Shown here: one piece after another, positions 35,434 through 45,543 of the stretch
How positions within the stretch are numbered: the first letter of the stretch is position 1
Layout: each line of letters starts with the position of its first letter
Assembly (NCBI RefSeq): GCF_003667345.1
Contig: NZ_RCWF01000008.1
Location: 60,186-124,185 of the forward strand
Length of the DNA stretch: 64,000 bases
Source: Poseidonibacter antarcticus
Lineage (GTDB): Bacteria > Campylobacterota > Campylobacteria > Campylobacterales > Arcobacteraceae
Direction of reading: 5' to 3'
Position numbers and translations under genes: made by a program
The notes under the pieces: model-generated
What the model saw: the letters and a program-made list of their open reading frames with translations, nothing else
Database searches by the model: none
What the model was told of the DNA's origin: nothing

Positions 35434-36654
35434 ATGAGTAAAATTATATGTGATTTTTGTGGAACTACAGATTCTAAAAATAACCCAGTAATAGCAGGAG
35501 ACAATGCTTGTATTTGTAAAGCTTGTGTAACTGCAGCACATGATATTATGAGCGGAAGTGGTCCAGAAGAAAAGAGTATTGAGAATATTGAGAATATTCC
35601 AAAAGAAGAAGTATTATTAAGAACTCCTGCTCAACTAAAAGCAATTTTAGATGAGTATGTAATTGGACAAGATACAGCCAAAAAAGTTTTATCAGTAGCT
35701 GTTTACAATCATTATAAAAGAATATTTAGACATCATGAAATTGATGATGATACAGAATTAAACAAATCAAATGTATTACTTATTGGACCAACTGGTTCAG
35801 GAAAAACATTATTAGCTCAAACTATTTCTAAATATCTTGATGTTCCTTTAGCAATTGCTGATGCAACTTCTTTAACTGAAGCTGGATATGTAGGTGATGA
35901 TGTTGAAAATATCGTTACAAGACTTGTACAAGCAGCAGGTGGGGATATTGAAAAAGCTCAAAGAGGTATTATCTTTATTGATGAAGTTGATAAAGTAGCA
36001 AGAATGAGTGAAAATAGATCAATTACTAGAGACGTTTCAGGAGAAGGTGTACAACAAGCATTACTTAAAATAGTAGAAGGTGCAACTGTTAATGTTCCTG
36101 CAAAAGGTGGAAGAAAACACCCTGGACAAGAAGCTTTACAAGTTGATACTACAAATATTTTATTTGTTTGTGGGGGAGCATTTGATGGACTTGAAGATAT
36201 TATCAAGAAAAAAGAAGGTGCAAATATTCTAGGTTTCAACCAAGAAGTAAAAAGCAAAAAAGATGATAAAAATATTATTTCAAAAGTAGAAGCTGATGAT
36301 TTAGTTAAATATGGATTAATTCCTGAGTTAATTGGTCGTCTTCATATGATTGCAACATTAAATGAAATAACAGAAGATGATATGGTTCATATTTTAACTG
36401 AACCAAAAAATGCATTAATCAAACAATATATTAAACTATTTGAAATGGATGATGTAACTCTTAAATTTGAAAAAACAGCATTAAAAGAACTTGCAAGACT
36501 TGCAATTGAAAGAAAAACAGGAGCAAGAGGATTAAGATCTATTTTAGAAGATATTATGCTTGATATTATGTTTAACCTTCCTAATTATAAAAATAAAACT
36601 ATTACAATAACAAAAGATGTGGTTCTAAAGTTAAAAGAACCAAAAGTTGTATGA
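35434..36654 (+). CDS. clpX: ClpX, ATPase subunit of the Clp protease
   Basis: 406-aa AAA+ unfoldase. The N-terminal zinc-binding domain uses C6, C9, C28 and C31. Walker A is GPTGSGKT (118-125), Walker B is [12 protein letters not shown], and [10 protein letters not shown] is the pore loop. ISGEGVQ-like [16 protein letters not shown] and the RPPP-like sensor follow. It feeds substrates to ClpP. It stands between lpxA and mreB, 12 nt from mreB, as in other Campylobacterota. Confidence 0.97.
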   Translation: MSKIICDFCGTTDSKNNPVIAGDNACICKACVTAAHDIMSGSGPEEKSIENIENIPKEEVLLRTPAQLKAILDEYVIGQDTAKKVLSVAVYNHYKRIFRHHEIDDDTELNKSNVLLIGPTGSGKTLLAQTISKYLDVPLAIADATSLTEAGYVGDDVENIVTRLVQAAGGDIEKAQRGIIFIDEVDKVARMSENRSITRDVSGEGVQQALLKIVEGATVNVPAKGGRKHPGQEALQVDTTNILFVCGGAFDGLEDIIKKKEGANILGFNQEVKSKKDDKNIISKVEADDLVKYGLIPELIGRLHMIATLNEITEDDMVHILTEPKNALIKQYIKLFEMDDVTLKFEKTALKELARLAIERKTGARGLRSILEDIMLDIMFNLPNYKNKTITITKDVVLKLKEPKVV

Positions 36655-36666
36655 AAAGGATAAAAT

Positions 36667-37698
36667 GTGTTTTTAGATAAATTAATCGGTCTATTTTCAA
36701 GTGATATGGCTATTGACTTAGGAACTGCTAATACTATTGTTTCAGTAAAAGGAAAAGGTATCATTATAAATGAGCCTTCTGTTGTTGCTGTTCAAAAAGA
36801 TAAAGATGGTAGAGATAAAATATTAGCAGTTGGACAAGAAGCGAAGCAAATGATAGGGAAAACTCCTTTAAATATCCAAGCTGTTCGTCCAATGCAAGAT
36901 GGTGTTATTGCTGATTTTGAAATGACTGAAAGAATGATTAGATACTTCATTGAAAAAGCACATTCAAGAAAATCTTTCATTCGACCAAGAATCATCATTT
37001 GTATTCCATATGGAATTACACAAGTTGAAAGAAAAGCCGTTGAAGAATCTGCTATGAGCGCAGGTGCAAGAGAAGTATTTTTAGTTGATGAACCAATGGC
37101 AGCAGCTATTGGTGCAGGAATTCCTGTATCTGATCCTTCAGGATATGTAGTAGTAGATATTGGTGGAGGTACAACTGAAATTGGTGTTACTTCACTTGGT
37201 GGACTTGTATTATCAAAATCAATTAAAGTTGCTGGAGATAAGTTTGATAAATCAATTATTGAACATGTTAGACAAAACTTTAACCTATACATAGGTGAAA
37301 GAACAGCTGAAAATATCAAAATAGAAATTGGTACTGCAATTAAGCTCGATAATGAATTAAAAATCAAAGTAAAAGGTAGAGATAACTCTGGATTACTTTC
37401 AACAATAGAACTTGGAAGTGAAGGAGTTAGATCTGCAATAAAAGAACCTCTTAAAGAGATTGTTTCTGCAGTTCGTTCAGTATTAGAAGATATGCCACCT
37501 GATTTAGCAGGTGATGTTGTTGACAATGGCGTAATATTAACAGGTGGTGGTGCTTTAATTAGAGGTATTGATATTTATTTAGCTGATATTATTAAACTTC
37601 CTGTAAAAGTTGCTGAAGATCCATTATTAGCAGTTGCTTACGGAACAAGTAATGTACTAGATGAGGATGCTTTACTTAAACTAATAACTAATGCGTAA
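36667..37698 (+). CDS. mreB: Rod-shape-determining protein MreB
   Basis: 343-aa bacterial actin that positions the wall-elongation machinery. The actin-fold phosphate motifs are DLGTANTIV near residue 18 and VVDIGGGTTEIGV. LTGGGALIRG is the adenosine motif. The start is GTG at 36667 with AAGGA upstream. An ATG two bases earlier is out of frame and stops after three codons. It overlaps mreC by 8 nt. A frame on the opposite strand is long but is only a shadow. Confidence 0.97.
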   Translation: MFLDKLIGLFSSDMAIDLGTANTIVSVKGKGIIINEPSVVAVQKDKDGRDKILAVGQEAKQMIGKTPLNIQAVRPMQDGVIADFEMTERMIRYFIEKAHSRKSFIRPRIIICIPYGITQVERKAVEESAMSAGAREVFLVDEPMAAAIGAGIPVSDPSGYVVVDIGGGTTEIGVTSLGGLVLSKSIKVAGDKFDKSIIEHVRQNFNLYIGERTAENIKIEIGTAIKLDNELKIKVKGRDNSGLLSTIELGSEGVRSAIKEPLKEIVSAVRSVLEDMPPDLAGDVVDNGVILTGGGALIRGIDIYLADIIKLPVKVAEDPLLAVAYGTSNVLDEDALLKLITNA

Positions 37699-38512
37699 AT
37701 TCTTATTTCTTGTACTTTTTCTTTTAGTTGGCTTATTATATCTTTTTGAGGTAGATAAGCTAATTATCAAAAAATTCACACTTTTTAATGACTTCAAACT
37801 CTCTTATATAAATAAAGTTATAGGGATATCTACTTCTATAGAGAAATATTTTAATCAAGCAAGTACTATTGAAGCACTTAGAATTGAGAATAATGAATTA
37901 AAAGAGTATAAGACTCTTTATACTGCAACACAAAAACAACTTGATACAATAAAAGAGTTTGTTATTACAATGGATACAGATGATTTAAAGCCAAATATTA
38001 AACTTGCAAAAGTTTTATCATATATAAATTTCAATGATTTTACAAAAGTCTGGCTAGATCAAAAAAAAGAAGATGATACAATTTTAGGTTTAATTACAGA
38101 AGAATATGCAGCAGGAATTGTTGTAAATGAAAATGGTAAATCAGTTGCTCTTTTAAATGGTAATAAACAATGTTCTTATGCTGTTTTTATAGGTGAAAAT
38201 AAAATACCTGGAATTATCACATCTTCGAATGATGGAAAAAATTTACTTATCAAGTATATCCCAATTTGGTCTGAAATTAAAGTGGGAGATGAAGTTATTA
38301 CTTCAGGAATGGATAATATCTTTTTTGAAGGATTAAAAGTTGGAAGAATTATAGAAGAGAATACACTTCCAGATATGAGAACTGCAATAATAAAGCCTTA
38401 TGCTAACGTTTTAAAAAAGAAATATTTTTATACATATAAACACTACTCACATAATAAAGAAATTTCAAATGATAAAGATAGCAATAATAAAGAAGTAACT
38501 ACTAATAAGTAG
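37691..38512 (+). CDS. mreC: Rod-shape-determining protein MreC
   Basis: 273-aa bitopic membrane protein that connects MreB to periplasmic wall enzymes. An N-terminal transmembrane helix (FLFLVLFLLVGLLYLFEV) is followed by a coiled-coil stretch (IEALRIENNELKEYKTLY) and the beta-barrel-like periplasmic domain with IWSEIKVGDEVITSGMDNIFFEGL. The C-terminal tail is Lys/Asn-rich. Its 3' end overlaps the convergent ribE by 11 nt. Confidence 0.93.
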   Translation: MRKFLFLVLFLLVGLLYLFEVDKLIIKKFTLFNDFKLSYINKVIGISTSIEKYFNQASTIEALRIENNELKEYKTLYTATQKQLDTIKEFVITMDTDDLKPNIKLAKVLSYINFNDFTKVWLDQKKEDDTILGLITEEYAAGIVVNENGKSVALLNGNKQCSYAVFIGENKIPGIITSSNDGKNLLIKYIPIWSEIKVGDEVITSGMDNIFFEGLKVGRIIEENTLPDMRTAIIKPYANVLKKKYFYTYKHYSHNKEISNDKDSNNKEVTTNK

Positions 38513-39116
38513 CCATTATATTATCTACATCTGCCCATGAAATATCTTCTTTTGAATTTCCTTTAAACATATTATAAACATATCTAGCAAACATATCTGT
38601 TTCTATATTCACTTTTGACCCTATTGTATAAGTTTTAAAAAGTGTATTTTTTATTGTATGTGGAATTACTGTAAGTCTAAAAGAATCTTTTAAAACTTCA
38701 TTTACAGTTAAAGAAACTCCATCAACTGTTATAGAACCTTTTGGTATCACATATTTAGAGTATTGTTTATCAAGTTTAATAAAAAAGTCTGTAGAATTTC
38801 CATTACTTTCAATTGCACTTATTGTTCCTAAACAATCAACATGACCTTGAACAATATGACCTTCAAATCTATCACCCATCATCATAGCAGGTTCAATATG
38901 AACTTCATTTTTGTAGTTTTCCATTGCTAAAATATTCTGAGTTTCAGGAGACATCTCAACAGAAAAGGTATCTTTTGAAATTTCAACAACTGTTAAACAC
39001 GCACCATTAATTGCAACTGAATCACCTATTTTTGGTGAATACTCTGCTTTTATAGTTAAATAATCATTATCTAAACTTGCAACTTTTGCCATTTCTCGAA
39101 TCAGACCTGTAAACAC
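38502..39116 (-). CDS. ribE: Riboflavin synthase alpha chain
   Basis: 204 aa. Two lumazine-binding repeats: the first begins MFTGLIREMAKV and has NGACLTVVEI and GHIVQGHVD, the second has VDGVSLTVNEVLKDSF. It dismutates two lumazines into riboflavin. The start is GTG at 39116, as MFTG must be the N-terminus for the active site. It is a single gene facing the mre operon with an 11-nt antisense 3' overlap with mreC. Confidence 0.95.
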   Translation of the reverse strand: MFTGLIREMAKVASLDNDYLTIKAEYSPKIGDSVAINGACLTVVEISKDTFSVEMSPETQNILAMENYKNEVHIEPAMMMGDRFEGHIVQGHVDCLGTISAIESNGNSTDFFIKLDKQYSKYVIPKGSITVDGVSLTVNEVLKDSFRLTVIPHTIKNTLFKTYTIGSKVNIETDMFARYVYNMFKGNSKEDISWADVDNIMATY

Positions 39117-39132
39117 TTAAAAAACCTTTTGA

Positions 39133-39150
39133 TATAATTTAGGTATAATA
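39133..39150 (+). promoter_or_regulatory. Tandem TATAAT boxes upstream of mnmG
   Basis: Two perfect TATAAT hexamers lie 11 nt apart (GATATAATTTAGGTATAAT). They would give mnmG an A/T-rich leader of roughly 155 nt. The leader also holds a short AAAAGC/GCTTTT hairpin at about 39190-39215 and an ACTTGA/TCAAGT pair close to the ribosome binding site. Confidence 0.5.
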
Positions 39151-39314
39151 TCCAAAATATGTTAAGAAGCTAATTTCACACACTTAAACAAAAGCTTTTA
39201 TTCGCTTTTTAATAAAATCTATATTTGAAAATTCAAAAAAATATTAAATCTTAGAAAAGAATATAAAGAATACTTGATTAATAAATTATTTCAAGTGCCT
39301 TTAAAAGGAAAAAA

Positions 39315-41192
39315 ATGAAATATGATGTAATTGTTGTCGGTGGCGGACACGCAGGTATTGAAGCATCACTTGCAAGTGCAAGAATGGGGAAACAAACATT
39401 ATTAATTACAATGTTAGTAGAACAAATTGGAGCAGCATCTTGTAATCCTGCTGTTGGTGGTCTAGCAAAAGGTCATTTAGTACGAGAATTAGATGCAATT
39501 GGTGGAGAAATGGGCCTTTGTACAGATAGTGCAGGTATCCAATTTAGAATTCTTAATGCGTCAAAAGGTGCAGCTGTTCAAGGAAGTCGTGCCCAAATTG
39601 ATATGGATAAATACAGAGCATATATGAGAAAAGTTTGTCATAATACTCCTAATTTAGAAGTTTATCAAGATGAAGTTAGCCAACTTTTAGTAAAAAATGG
39701 GAATGAAGTTTGTGGTGTAAAAACAAAATTAGGTGAAGAGTTTGAATCTAAAAAAGTAATTATCACAACAGGTACTTTTATGAAAGGTCTTATTCATATT
39801 GGTGAAAGTTCTTATGAAGCTGGTCGAGCTTGGGAATTACCCTCTTCTACACTTTCAACTCAATTAAAAGAATTAGGTTTAACTGTGGGAAGACTTAAAA
39901 CAGGAACACCTGCAAGAATTGATGGGAAATCTATAAACTATGAAAATATGGAAGCTCACGGTGGAGATGTAAAACCCTCACCTTTTTCATTTAGAACAGA
40001 TAAAAGTAAATTTAGTCCAACACAATATCCTTGTTATATCACATACACAAACTTAGATACGCATCATACAATTAGATCAAATTTTGATAGAGCACCACTA
40101 TTTACAGGTCAAATCAAAGGAAGTGGTCCAAGATATTGTCCAAGTATTGAAGATAAGGTAAATAGATTCGCAGAACGTGATAGACATCAATTATTTTTAG
40201 AGCCTCAAACTTCAATGTGTACAGAATACTATGTAAATGGTCTTAGTACTTCTTTACCTATTGATGTTCAAAAAGAGATGATTCACTCAATTGCAGGATT
40301 AGAAAATGCTAAAATTATTAGATATGGATATGCAATAGAATATGATTATGTAGACCCAACAGAATTAAAACATACTCTTGAAACAAAAAAGATTAAAAAC
40401 CTTTATAATGCAGGACAAATTAATGCAACAACAGGTTATGAAGAAGCAGCATCTCAAGGACTAATGGCTGGAATAAATGCCTGTTTAGCAATTGATGGGA
40501 AAGAACCATTTATACTAAGACGAGATGAAGCATATATTGGTGTTTTAATTGATGATTTAGTTACAAAAGGTACAAGTGAACCATATAGAATGTTTACGTC
40601 ACGTGCTGAATATAGACTATTATTAAGAGAAGAAAGTGCTGATTTAAGACTTTCAAAATATGGTCATGATTTAGGTCTTATTGATGATGAAACTTTTGCA
40701 AAAGTTGAAAATAAAAGAAAAGTTTTAAATGAAGCAATAGAATTTATGTCAAATGAATGGTTTACTTCAAAAAAAGAGAACTTAGAATTATTAGAATCAA
40801 TAGGTGAAGACAAAATCAGAGATAGAGCGCTGTTAATTGATATTGTTGGAAGAAATACAGTAAATAATGAAAAGTTTGATAAATTAGTTCCATCTTTAGC
40901 AAATACGGATGCATATTTAAAAGAACAAATCATAATTGAGGCAAAATATTATAGATATATTTTAAAACAACAAAAACAAATTGATAAAATGAAAAAGATG
41001 TTAAAACTTACAATCCCTGAAGATTTTAATTTTAGAGGAATTGCAGGATTATCAAATGAAGCTGTTGAAAAATTAGAAAAATTTAAGCCACCGACTTTAT
41101 TTAATGCAAGTCAAATCTCAGGAATAACTCCTGCTGCAATTGATATTATTCATTTAAATATAAATTTAAGCAATAAAAATAAAAACAACTAA
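39315..41192 (+). CDS. mnmG: tRNA uridine-5-carboxymethylaminomethyl modification enzyme
   Basis: 625-aa FAD protein (GidA) that with MnmE modifies U34 of tRNAs reading split codon boxes. FAD motif [17 protein letters not shown] at the N-terminus, [21 protein letters not shown], and [19 protein letters not shown] are family marks. The C-terminal helical domain ends with [15 protein letters not shown] and [11 protein letters not shown]. It is transcribed alone and has a clear terminator. Confidence 0.97.
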   Translation: MKYDVIVVGGGHAGIEASLASARMGKQTLLITMLVEQIGAASCNPAVGGLAKGHLVRELDAIGGEMGLCTDSAGIQFRILNASKGAAVQGSRAQIDMDKYRAYMRKVCHNTPNLEVYQDEVSQLLVKNGNEVCGVKTKLGEEFESKKVIITTGTFMKGLIHIGESSYEAGRAWELPSSTLSTQLKELGLTVGRLKTGTPARIDGKSINYENMEAHGGDVKPSPFSFRTDKSKFSPTQYPCYITYTNLDTHHTIRSNFDRAPLFTGQIKGSGPRYCPSIEDKVNRFAERDRHQLFLEPQTSMCTEYYVNGLSTSLPIDVQKEMIHSIAGLENAKIIRYGYAIEYDYVDPTELKHTLETKKIKNLYNAGQINATTGYEEAASQGLMAGINACLAIDGKEPFILRRDEAYIGVLIDDLVTKGTSEPYRMFTSRAEYRLLLREESADLRLSKYGHDLGLIDDETFAKVENKRKVLNEAIEFMSNEWFTSKKENLELLESIGEDKIRDRALLIDIVGRNTVNNEKFDKLVPSLANTDAYLKEQIIIEAKYYRYILKQQKQIDKMKKMLKLTIPEDFNFRGIAGLSNEAVEKLEKFKPPTLFNASQISGITPAAIDIIHLNINLSNKNKNN

Positions 41193-41197
41193 TTTTT

Positions 41198-41226
41198 AAA
41201 AGGACATTTGAAATGTCCTTTTTTTA
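41198..41226 (+). terminator. Intrinsic terminator of mnmG
   Basis: AGGACATT and AATGTCCT form an 8-bp stem with a 3-nt loop, followed by seven T. It lies 6 nt after the stop codon. Confidence 0.9.
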
Positions 41227-41262
41227 TGGCTATACTTAGAATACTAAAAAAAGGTTCTATAT

Positions 41263-44200
41263 ATGAATTATATATTTAAAAAAATCTATCTATTAATACT
41301 TTTTACTGGTATTTTACTCAGTTTAGCTCTTGCTTATTATTCATATTCTAATAATCTAGAAAAAGAACAAATCCAATTTAATTCATTAACAAAAAAAACT
41401 ATTCAACAAATCAAAAATAGAATGGATACATATAGAGAAGTATTATATAGTGGAGTAGGATTCTTTGAAGCTTCTACAAATGTTGGAAGAAATGAATGGC
41501 ATATATTTACAAGTAAACTTCAATTAAAACGATATTTTCCTGGAATTCAAGGATTAGGATATAGTGTAGTTTTAAGAGAAAATGAACTAGAAAAAAACAT
41601 AAAAGATATTAGAGAAGAAGGTTTCCCTTCATATAAGATATATCCTGAAGGTAAAAGAGACTTATACACATCAGTAATTTATATAGAACCTTTTAGTCCA
41701 AGAAATCAAAAAGCTTTTGGTTATGATATGTATTCACAAGAACAACGACGTTATGCGATGAAAAGAACTATTGAAACAGGACTTCCAACATTAAGTAGTA
41801 AGGTTAAACTTGTTCAAGAAAATAAGAAAGACATACAATCTGGATTCTTATTATATACACCACTTTATAAACAAAATATGCCTTTAGATACAAAAGAACA
41901 AAGATACAAAGCTATTAAAGGTTTTATATATGCAGTATTTCGTACTAAAGATTTTATATATGGGGCAGTAGGTAATTCACTAGAAGTTTTAAATATCAAA
42001 ATGTATGATGGCTCAATAAAAAATAAAGACACTCTATTATTTGATTCAAATACTAATAATAACAATAATAAATTTTCAAAAAATATAGAAGTGGAACTTG
42101 ATGGCCATTTATGGACATTTGAAATCACAACAGAAGGGACATCTTTAGATTCAGAAGAAAAATTTTATTCATTTATATTCGCAATCTTAGGCCTTTTAAT
42201 TACTTTTTTACTTACTCTTCTTATAAAAAGACAAGGAGAATTTGAAATATTAAAAGATGATGCCCTTTTTAATGTTTCTCAAGGAGTAATGGTTACTAAT
42301 AATCAAAGAGAAATTATTTATACAAATAAAGCTTTTGAAGATTTAACAGGATATTCAAGAGAATCAATATACGGGCAGCAACCTGACTTCTTGCAAGGGG
42401 AAGATACCAATTTAGAATCTATCAAATTTATTAAAAAAAAGATTAAAGATTTAGAACCTTTTGAATGTGAAATATTAAATTATAAAAAAGATGGTACAGC
42501 CTTTTGGAATCGTTTAGCAGTAACACCTATTTTAGATGAAAAGAATGAAATCAAACGATATATTGGTATACAAAATGATATAACAGAGAAAAAAAATTTA
42601 GAAAAGAAAATGCTCTTTGAAAAAAACCTTATTGAAAATATTTTAAGTAATACAAGTGCAATTATTGCATTAATTGATATGAATGGAGTAATGGTAAAAT
42701 TAAATGAATATGGGAAAAATCTAGTTGGATTTACCCAAGAAGAAATATCTTCTAAACCATATTTCTGGAAAAATTTTATTCCAGAAAAAATGAGAAAAAA
42801 TGTAAAACAAATTATATTAGAAGCCAAGAAAAACAAATTAATAGAAAAGAAAAGAAATCCTTGGATATCAAAAAATGGTGAAGAAAAGATATTTGAATGG
42901 TCAAATCAATTAATAAAAGATTTAAAAGGTAATCCTGAATATGTAATTACAGTTGGAATTGATATAACAAACGATGTTATATTACAAGAAGAACATAAAA
43001 AATATCAAAAACAATTAGCTCTTTCTGCACAGATATCTGGTTTAGCATTTTGGGAATTAAATCTTAAAACAAATATATTTACATTAAATGATCTTTATTA
43101 TAGTTTTTTAGGAACAACTATCGAAAAAGAAGGTTCTTATCAATTTGATGTAAAAACGTATTTAAATACTTTTATTCCTAAAAAAAGCCAAAGAATTGTT
43201 AAGGATATAATTACTTTAGCATTTACACGAAATAAAGATTATCAAGATAGTTTCGAATATGAAATGATAAAAAGAGATGGTAGTATATTACAAGTCTTAG
43301 TAAACTATTTTATATCATATGATAAAGATGGAATACCTGATAAAGCTTATGGTACAAAATATAATCTTACAAAACAAAAACAAAAAGAAAAAATCTTAAT
43401 AGAAGCAAAGCAAAAAGCAGAAAATGCATCTAAAGCAAAATCAGAATTCCTAGCAAATATGTCACATGAAATTAGAACACCATTAAATGGTATTATTGGT
43501 CTTACAAATCTTACATTAGAAACAAAATTAAGTGATGTACAAAGAAATTATCTTACAAAATCTATAATATCTTCTGAAGCATTATTACATGTAATTAATG
43601 ACATATTAGATTATTCAAAAATAGAAGTTAATAAAATTGAATTAGAACATATTCCATTTGAACTAGACAAAATATTACAAGAAGTATCTAATTTATTTAT
43701 TTATGAGGCTCAAAATAAGAATATTGTACTAGATTGTACAATTGCCCCTTCTATTCCTAATAATTTAATTGGGGATCCATTTAGAACTAAACAAATTCTA
43801 ATAAATTTACTTGGAAATGCAATTAAATTTACACATCATGGATTTATTAATATAGATATAAAATTAGAAGAAATAAAAAGTAATACAATAAAATTAGTTT
43901 TTAGTATAAAAGATACAGGTATAGGAATATCTAAAGAAAAGCAAAAAAAATTATTTCAAGATTTCTCGCAAGTTGATACTTCAAATACAAGAGAATATGG
44001 AGGAAGTGGATTAGGGCTTGTTATTTCAGAAAGATTAGCTCAAATTATGGGTGGAGGAATTAGCGTAGAGAGTAGAGAAGGAGAAGGAAGTGTTTTTAAT
44101 TTCACGTCAAAAGTAGAATATATAAAAAAAGATTATAGATTTTTATCTCAAGATTTAAAAAATAAAAATGTATTAATTGTAAATAATAATAAAAATACAA

Positions 44201-45543
44201 GTGAAAATATAGAAATGACATTAAAGATGTTTGCCTTAAATACAAAAATTTGTCATAGTGCAGAATCTGCTTTAGAAATTCTAAAAAAAGAAGATTTTAA
44301 TTATATTCTAATAGAATGGGAGTTACCAGGGATTGATGGAATTAAATTTACAAAGATTGCAGACTCACTTTATTCTAATAAAGATATAAAGATTATTATT
44401 ATAAGTTCATTTGACAAACGAGATTCACTTATTAGCAAAGTAAAGGAAAATAAAATGAATGAGAATAAACTTTTAATAAAACCATTTAGTTCTTCTACTT
44501 TATTAGATATTTTAGCTATAAACAGTGATACTAAATTAGAAAAAGATCATAGCAAACAAAAGCTTATTGCAAAAGGAAAAGCTCTATTAGTAGAAGATAA
44601 TGAAATAAATCAGCTTGTAGCAAAACAGAACCTAGAAAATTTTGGTTTAGAAGTATATACTGCAATTAATGGTAAAATAGCTGTAGAAAAAGTAAAAAAA
44701 GAATATTTTGATATCATTTTTATGGATTTACAAATGCCTATTATGGATGGATTCCAAGCAAGCAAAGAAATTAGGGAATTTAATTCTAATGTCCCTATTA
44801 TTGCATTAAGTGCTGCTGTGATGGATGAAGATTTAAAAATGACACAAAAAGTAGGGATGAATGAGCACTTGTCAAAACCCATTGATATTAATAAACTTAA
44901 AGAAATAATTAGCAGATATCTTGATACATCATTTGAAGAAGTATTACCAAATAATGAACTAGTTGTAGAAAACCATTGTGAAGGAATAGACTTAAAAGAA
45001 TTAATTGAGAGATTAAATAATGATAAAGAACTTTCATATAAAATGTTAATAAATTTTTCAAAAGACAAAAAGAATATAATTAAAGAACTTAGTTCTTTAG
45101 ATATAAAATCTGATGAATTTAATTCTTTAATTCATAATATAAAAGGATTAAGTGGAAATTTATCTCTTTATGATGTTTTTAAATATAGTACAAAAATTTA
45201 TACTAGTAATATTTTTGAGGAAAAGATTAATTTTTTAGCTAAATTAAAAGATAGTTTAACTATTGTAATGAAAACAATAGATGAAGAAATAGTTCCTAAA
45301 ATTATAGTAAAAACTGATTCAAACAATTTTTTAAAAAAAGAAATATTAGAAAATATTAAGCAATTAAATTATGATATTTCGCAGGGTGCATTTATCACTC
45401 AAGAAAGAAAAGAATTAGTTATAAATCAAGTAAGTCAAGTTGAAAATGAGATAATAGCTATGGAACTTGAAAAATATTTATTAAATTTTGATTATACAAA
45501 TGCACAAGAGATACTAAGAAAAATTATTGGGGAGTTATCTTGA
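41263..45543 (+). CDS. CHASE-PAS hybrid sensor histidine kinase with pseudo-receiver, receiver and HPt
   Basis: 1426 aa. Order: TM helix (~8-28), periplasmic CHASE domain (~60-270, RYFPGIQGLGYSV), TM helix (~305-325), three PAS domains (~330-710), HisKA with H735 (MSHEIRTPLNGI), HATPase (NLLGNAIKFTH, DTGIGIS, GSGLGLVIS), first receiver (~967-1085), second receiver (~1107-1225) and an HPt-like domain (H1291, IHNIKGLSG). The first receiver is degenerate: N974-N975 stand for the acidic pair and E1018 for the phospho-Asp. The second is intact (EDN 1111-1113, D1155). It senses a periplasmic signal, unknown here. The stop overlaps the next start (TTGA), so it is coupled to a diguanylate cyclase. 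Confidence 0.9.
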   Translation: MNYIFKKIYLLILFTGILLSLALAYYSYSNNLEKEQIQFNSLTKKTIQQIKNRMDTYREVLYSGVGFFEASTNVGRNEWHIFTSKLQLKRYFPGIQGLGYSVVLRENELEKNIKDIREEGFPSYKIYPEGKRDLYTSVIYIEPFSPRNQKAFGYDMYSQEQRRYAMKRTIETGLPTLSSKVKLVQENKKDIQSGFLLYTPLYKQNMPLDTKEQRYKAIKGFIYAVFRTKDFIYGAVGNSLEVLNIKMYDGSIKNKDTLLFDSNTNNNNNKFSKNIEVELDGHLWTFEITTEGTSLDSEEKFYSFIFAILGLLITFLLTLLIKRQGEFEILKDDALFNVSQGVMVTNNQREIIYTNKAFEDLTGYSRESIYGQQPDFLQGEDTNLESIKFIKKKIKDLEPFECEILNYKKDGTAFWNRLAVTPILDEKNEIKRYIGIQNDITEKKNLEKKMLFEKNLIENILSNTSAIIALIDMNGVMVKLNEYGKNLVGFTQEEISSKPYFWKNFIPEKMRKNVKQIILEAKKNKLIEKKRNPWISKNGEEKIFEWSNQLIKDLKGNPEYVITVGIDITNDVILQEEHKKYQKQLALSAQISGLAFWELNLKTNIFTLNDLYYSFLGTTIEKEGSYQFDVKTYLNTFIPKKSQRIVKDIITLAFTRNKDYQDSFEYEMIKRDGSILQVLVNYFISYDKDGIPDKAYGTKYNLTKQKQKEKILIEAKQKAENASKAKSEFLANMSHEIRTPLNGIIGLTNLTLETKLSDVQRNYLTKSIISSEALLHVINDILDYSKIEVNKIELEHIPFELDKILQEVSNLFIYEAQNKNIVLDCTIAPSIPNNLIGDPFRTKQILINLLGNAIKFTHHGFINIDIKLEEIKSNTIKLVFSIKDTGIGISKEKQKKLFQDFSQVDTSNTREYGGSGLGLVISERLAQIMGGGISVESREGEGSVFNFTSKVEYIKKDYRFLSQDLKNKNVLIVNNNKNTSENIEMTLKMFALNTKICHSAESALEILKKEDFNYILIEWELPGIDGIKFTKIADSLYSNKDIKIIIISSFDKRDSLISKVKENKMNENKLLIKPFSSSTLLDILAINSDTKLEKDHSKQKLIAKGKALLVEDNEINQLVAKQNLENFGLEVYTAINGKIAVEKVKKEYFDIIFMDLQMPIMDGFQASKEIREFNSNVPIIALSAAVMDEDLKMTQKVGMNEHLSKPIDINKLKEIISRYLDTSFEEVLPNNELVVENHCEGIDLKELIERLNNDKELSYKMLINFSKDKKNIIKELSSLDIKSDEFNSLIHNIKGLSGNLSLYDVFKYSTKIYTSNIFEEKINFLAKLKDSLTIVMKTIDEEIVPKIIVKTDSNNFLKKEILENIKQLNYDISQGAFITQERKELVINQVSQVENEIIAMELEKYLLNFDYTNAQEILRKIIGELS

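Noticed and set aside
36792..37526. A 244-codon open frame on the minus strand opposite mreB
   Set aside because: It is a shadow of conserved mreB codons, has no ribosome site and a Ser/Pro/Ile-rich translation without any domain.
42361..42420. First PAS domain of the hybrid kinase as a LOV photoreceptor (GQQPDFLQG resembles GRNCRFLQG)
   Set aside because: The photoactive Cys is replaced by Pro, so no flavin adduct can form.
44610..45068. A 152-codon minus-strand frame within the hybrid kinase gene
   Set aside because: It is a hydrophobic shadow of the receiver-coding strand with no start signals or domain.
41263..45543. Frameshifted or fused gene because of the length of 1426 aa
   Set aside because: All domains follow a common hybrid-kinase order in one open frame; only one receiver is degenerate.
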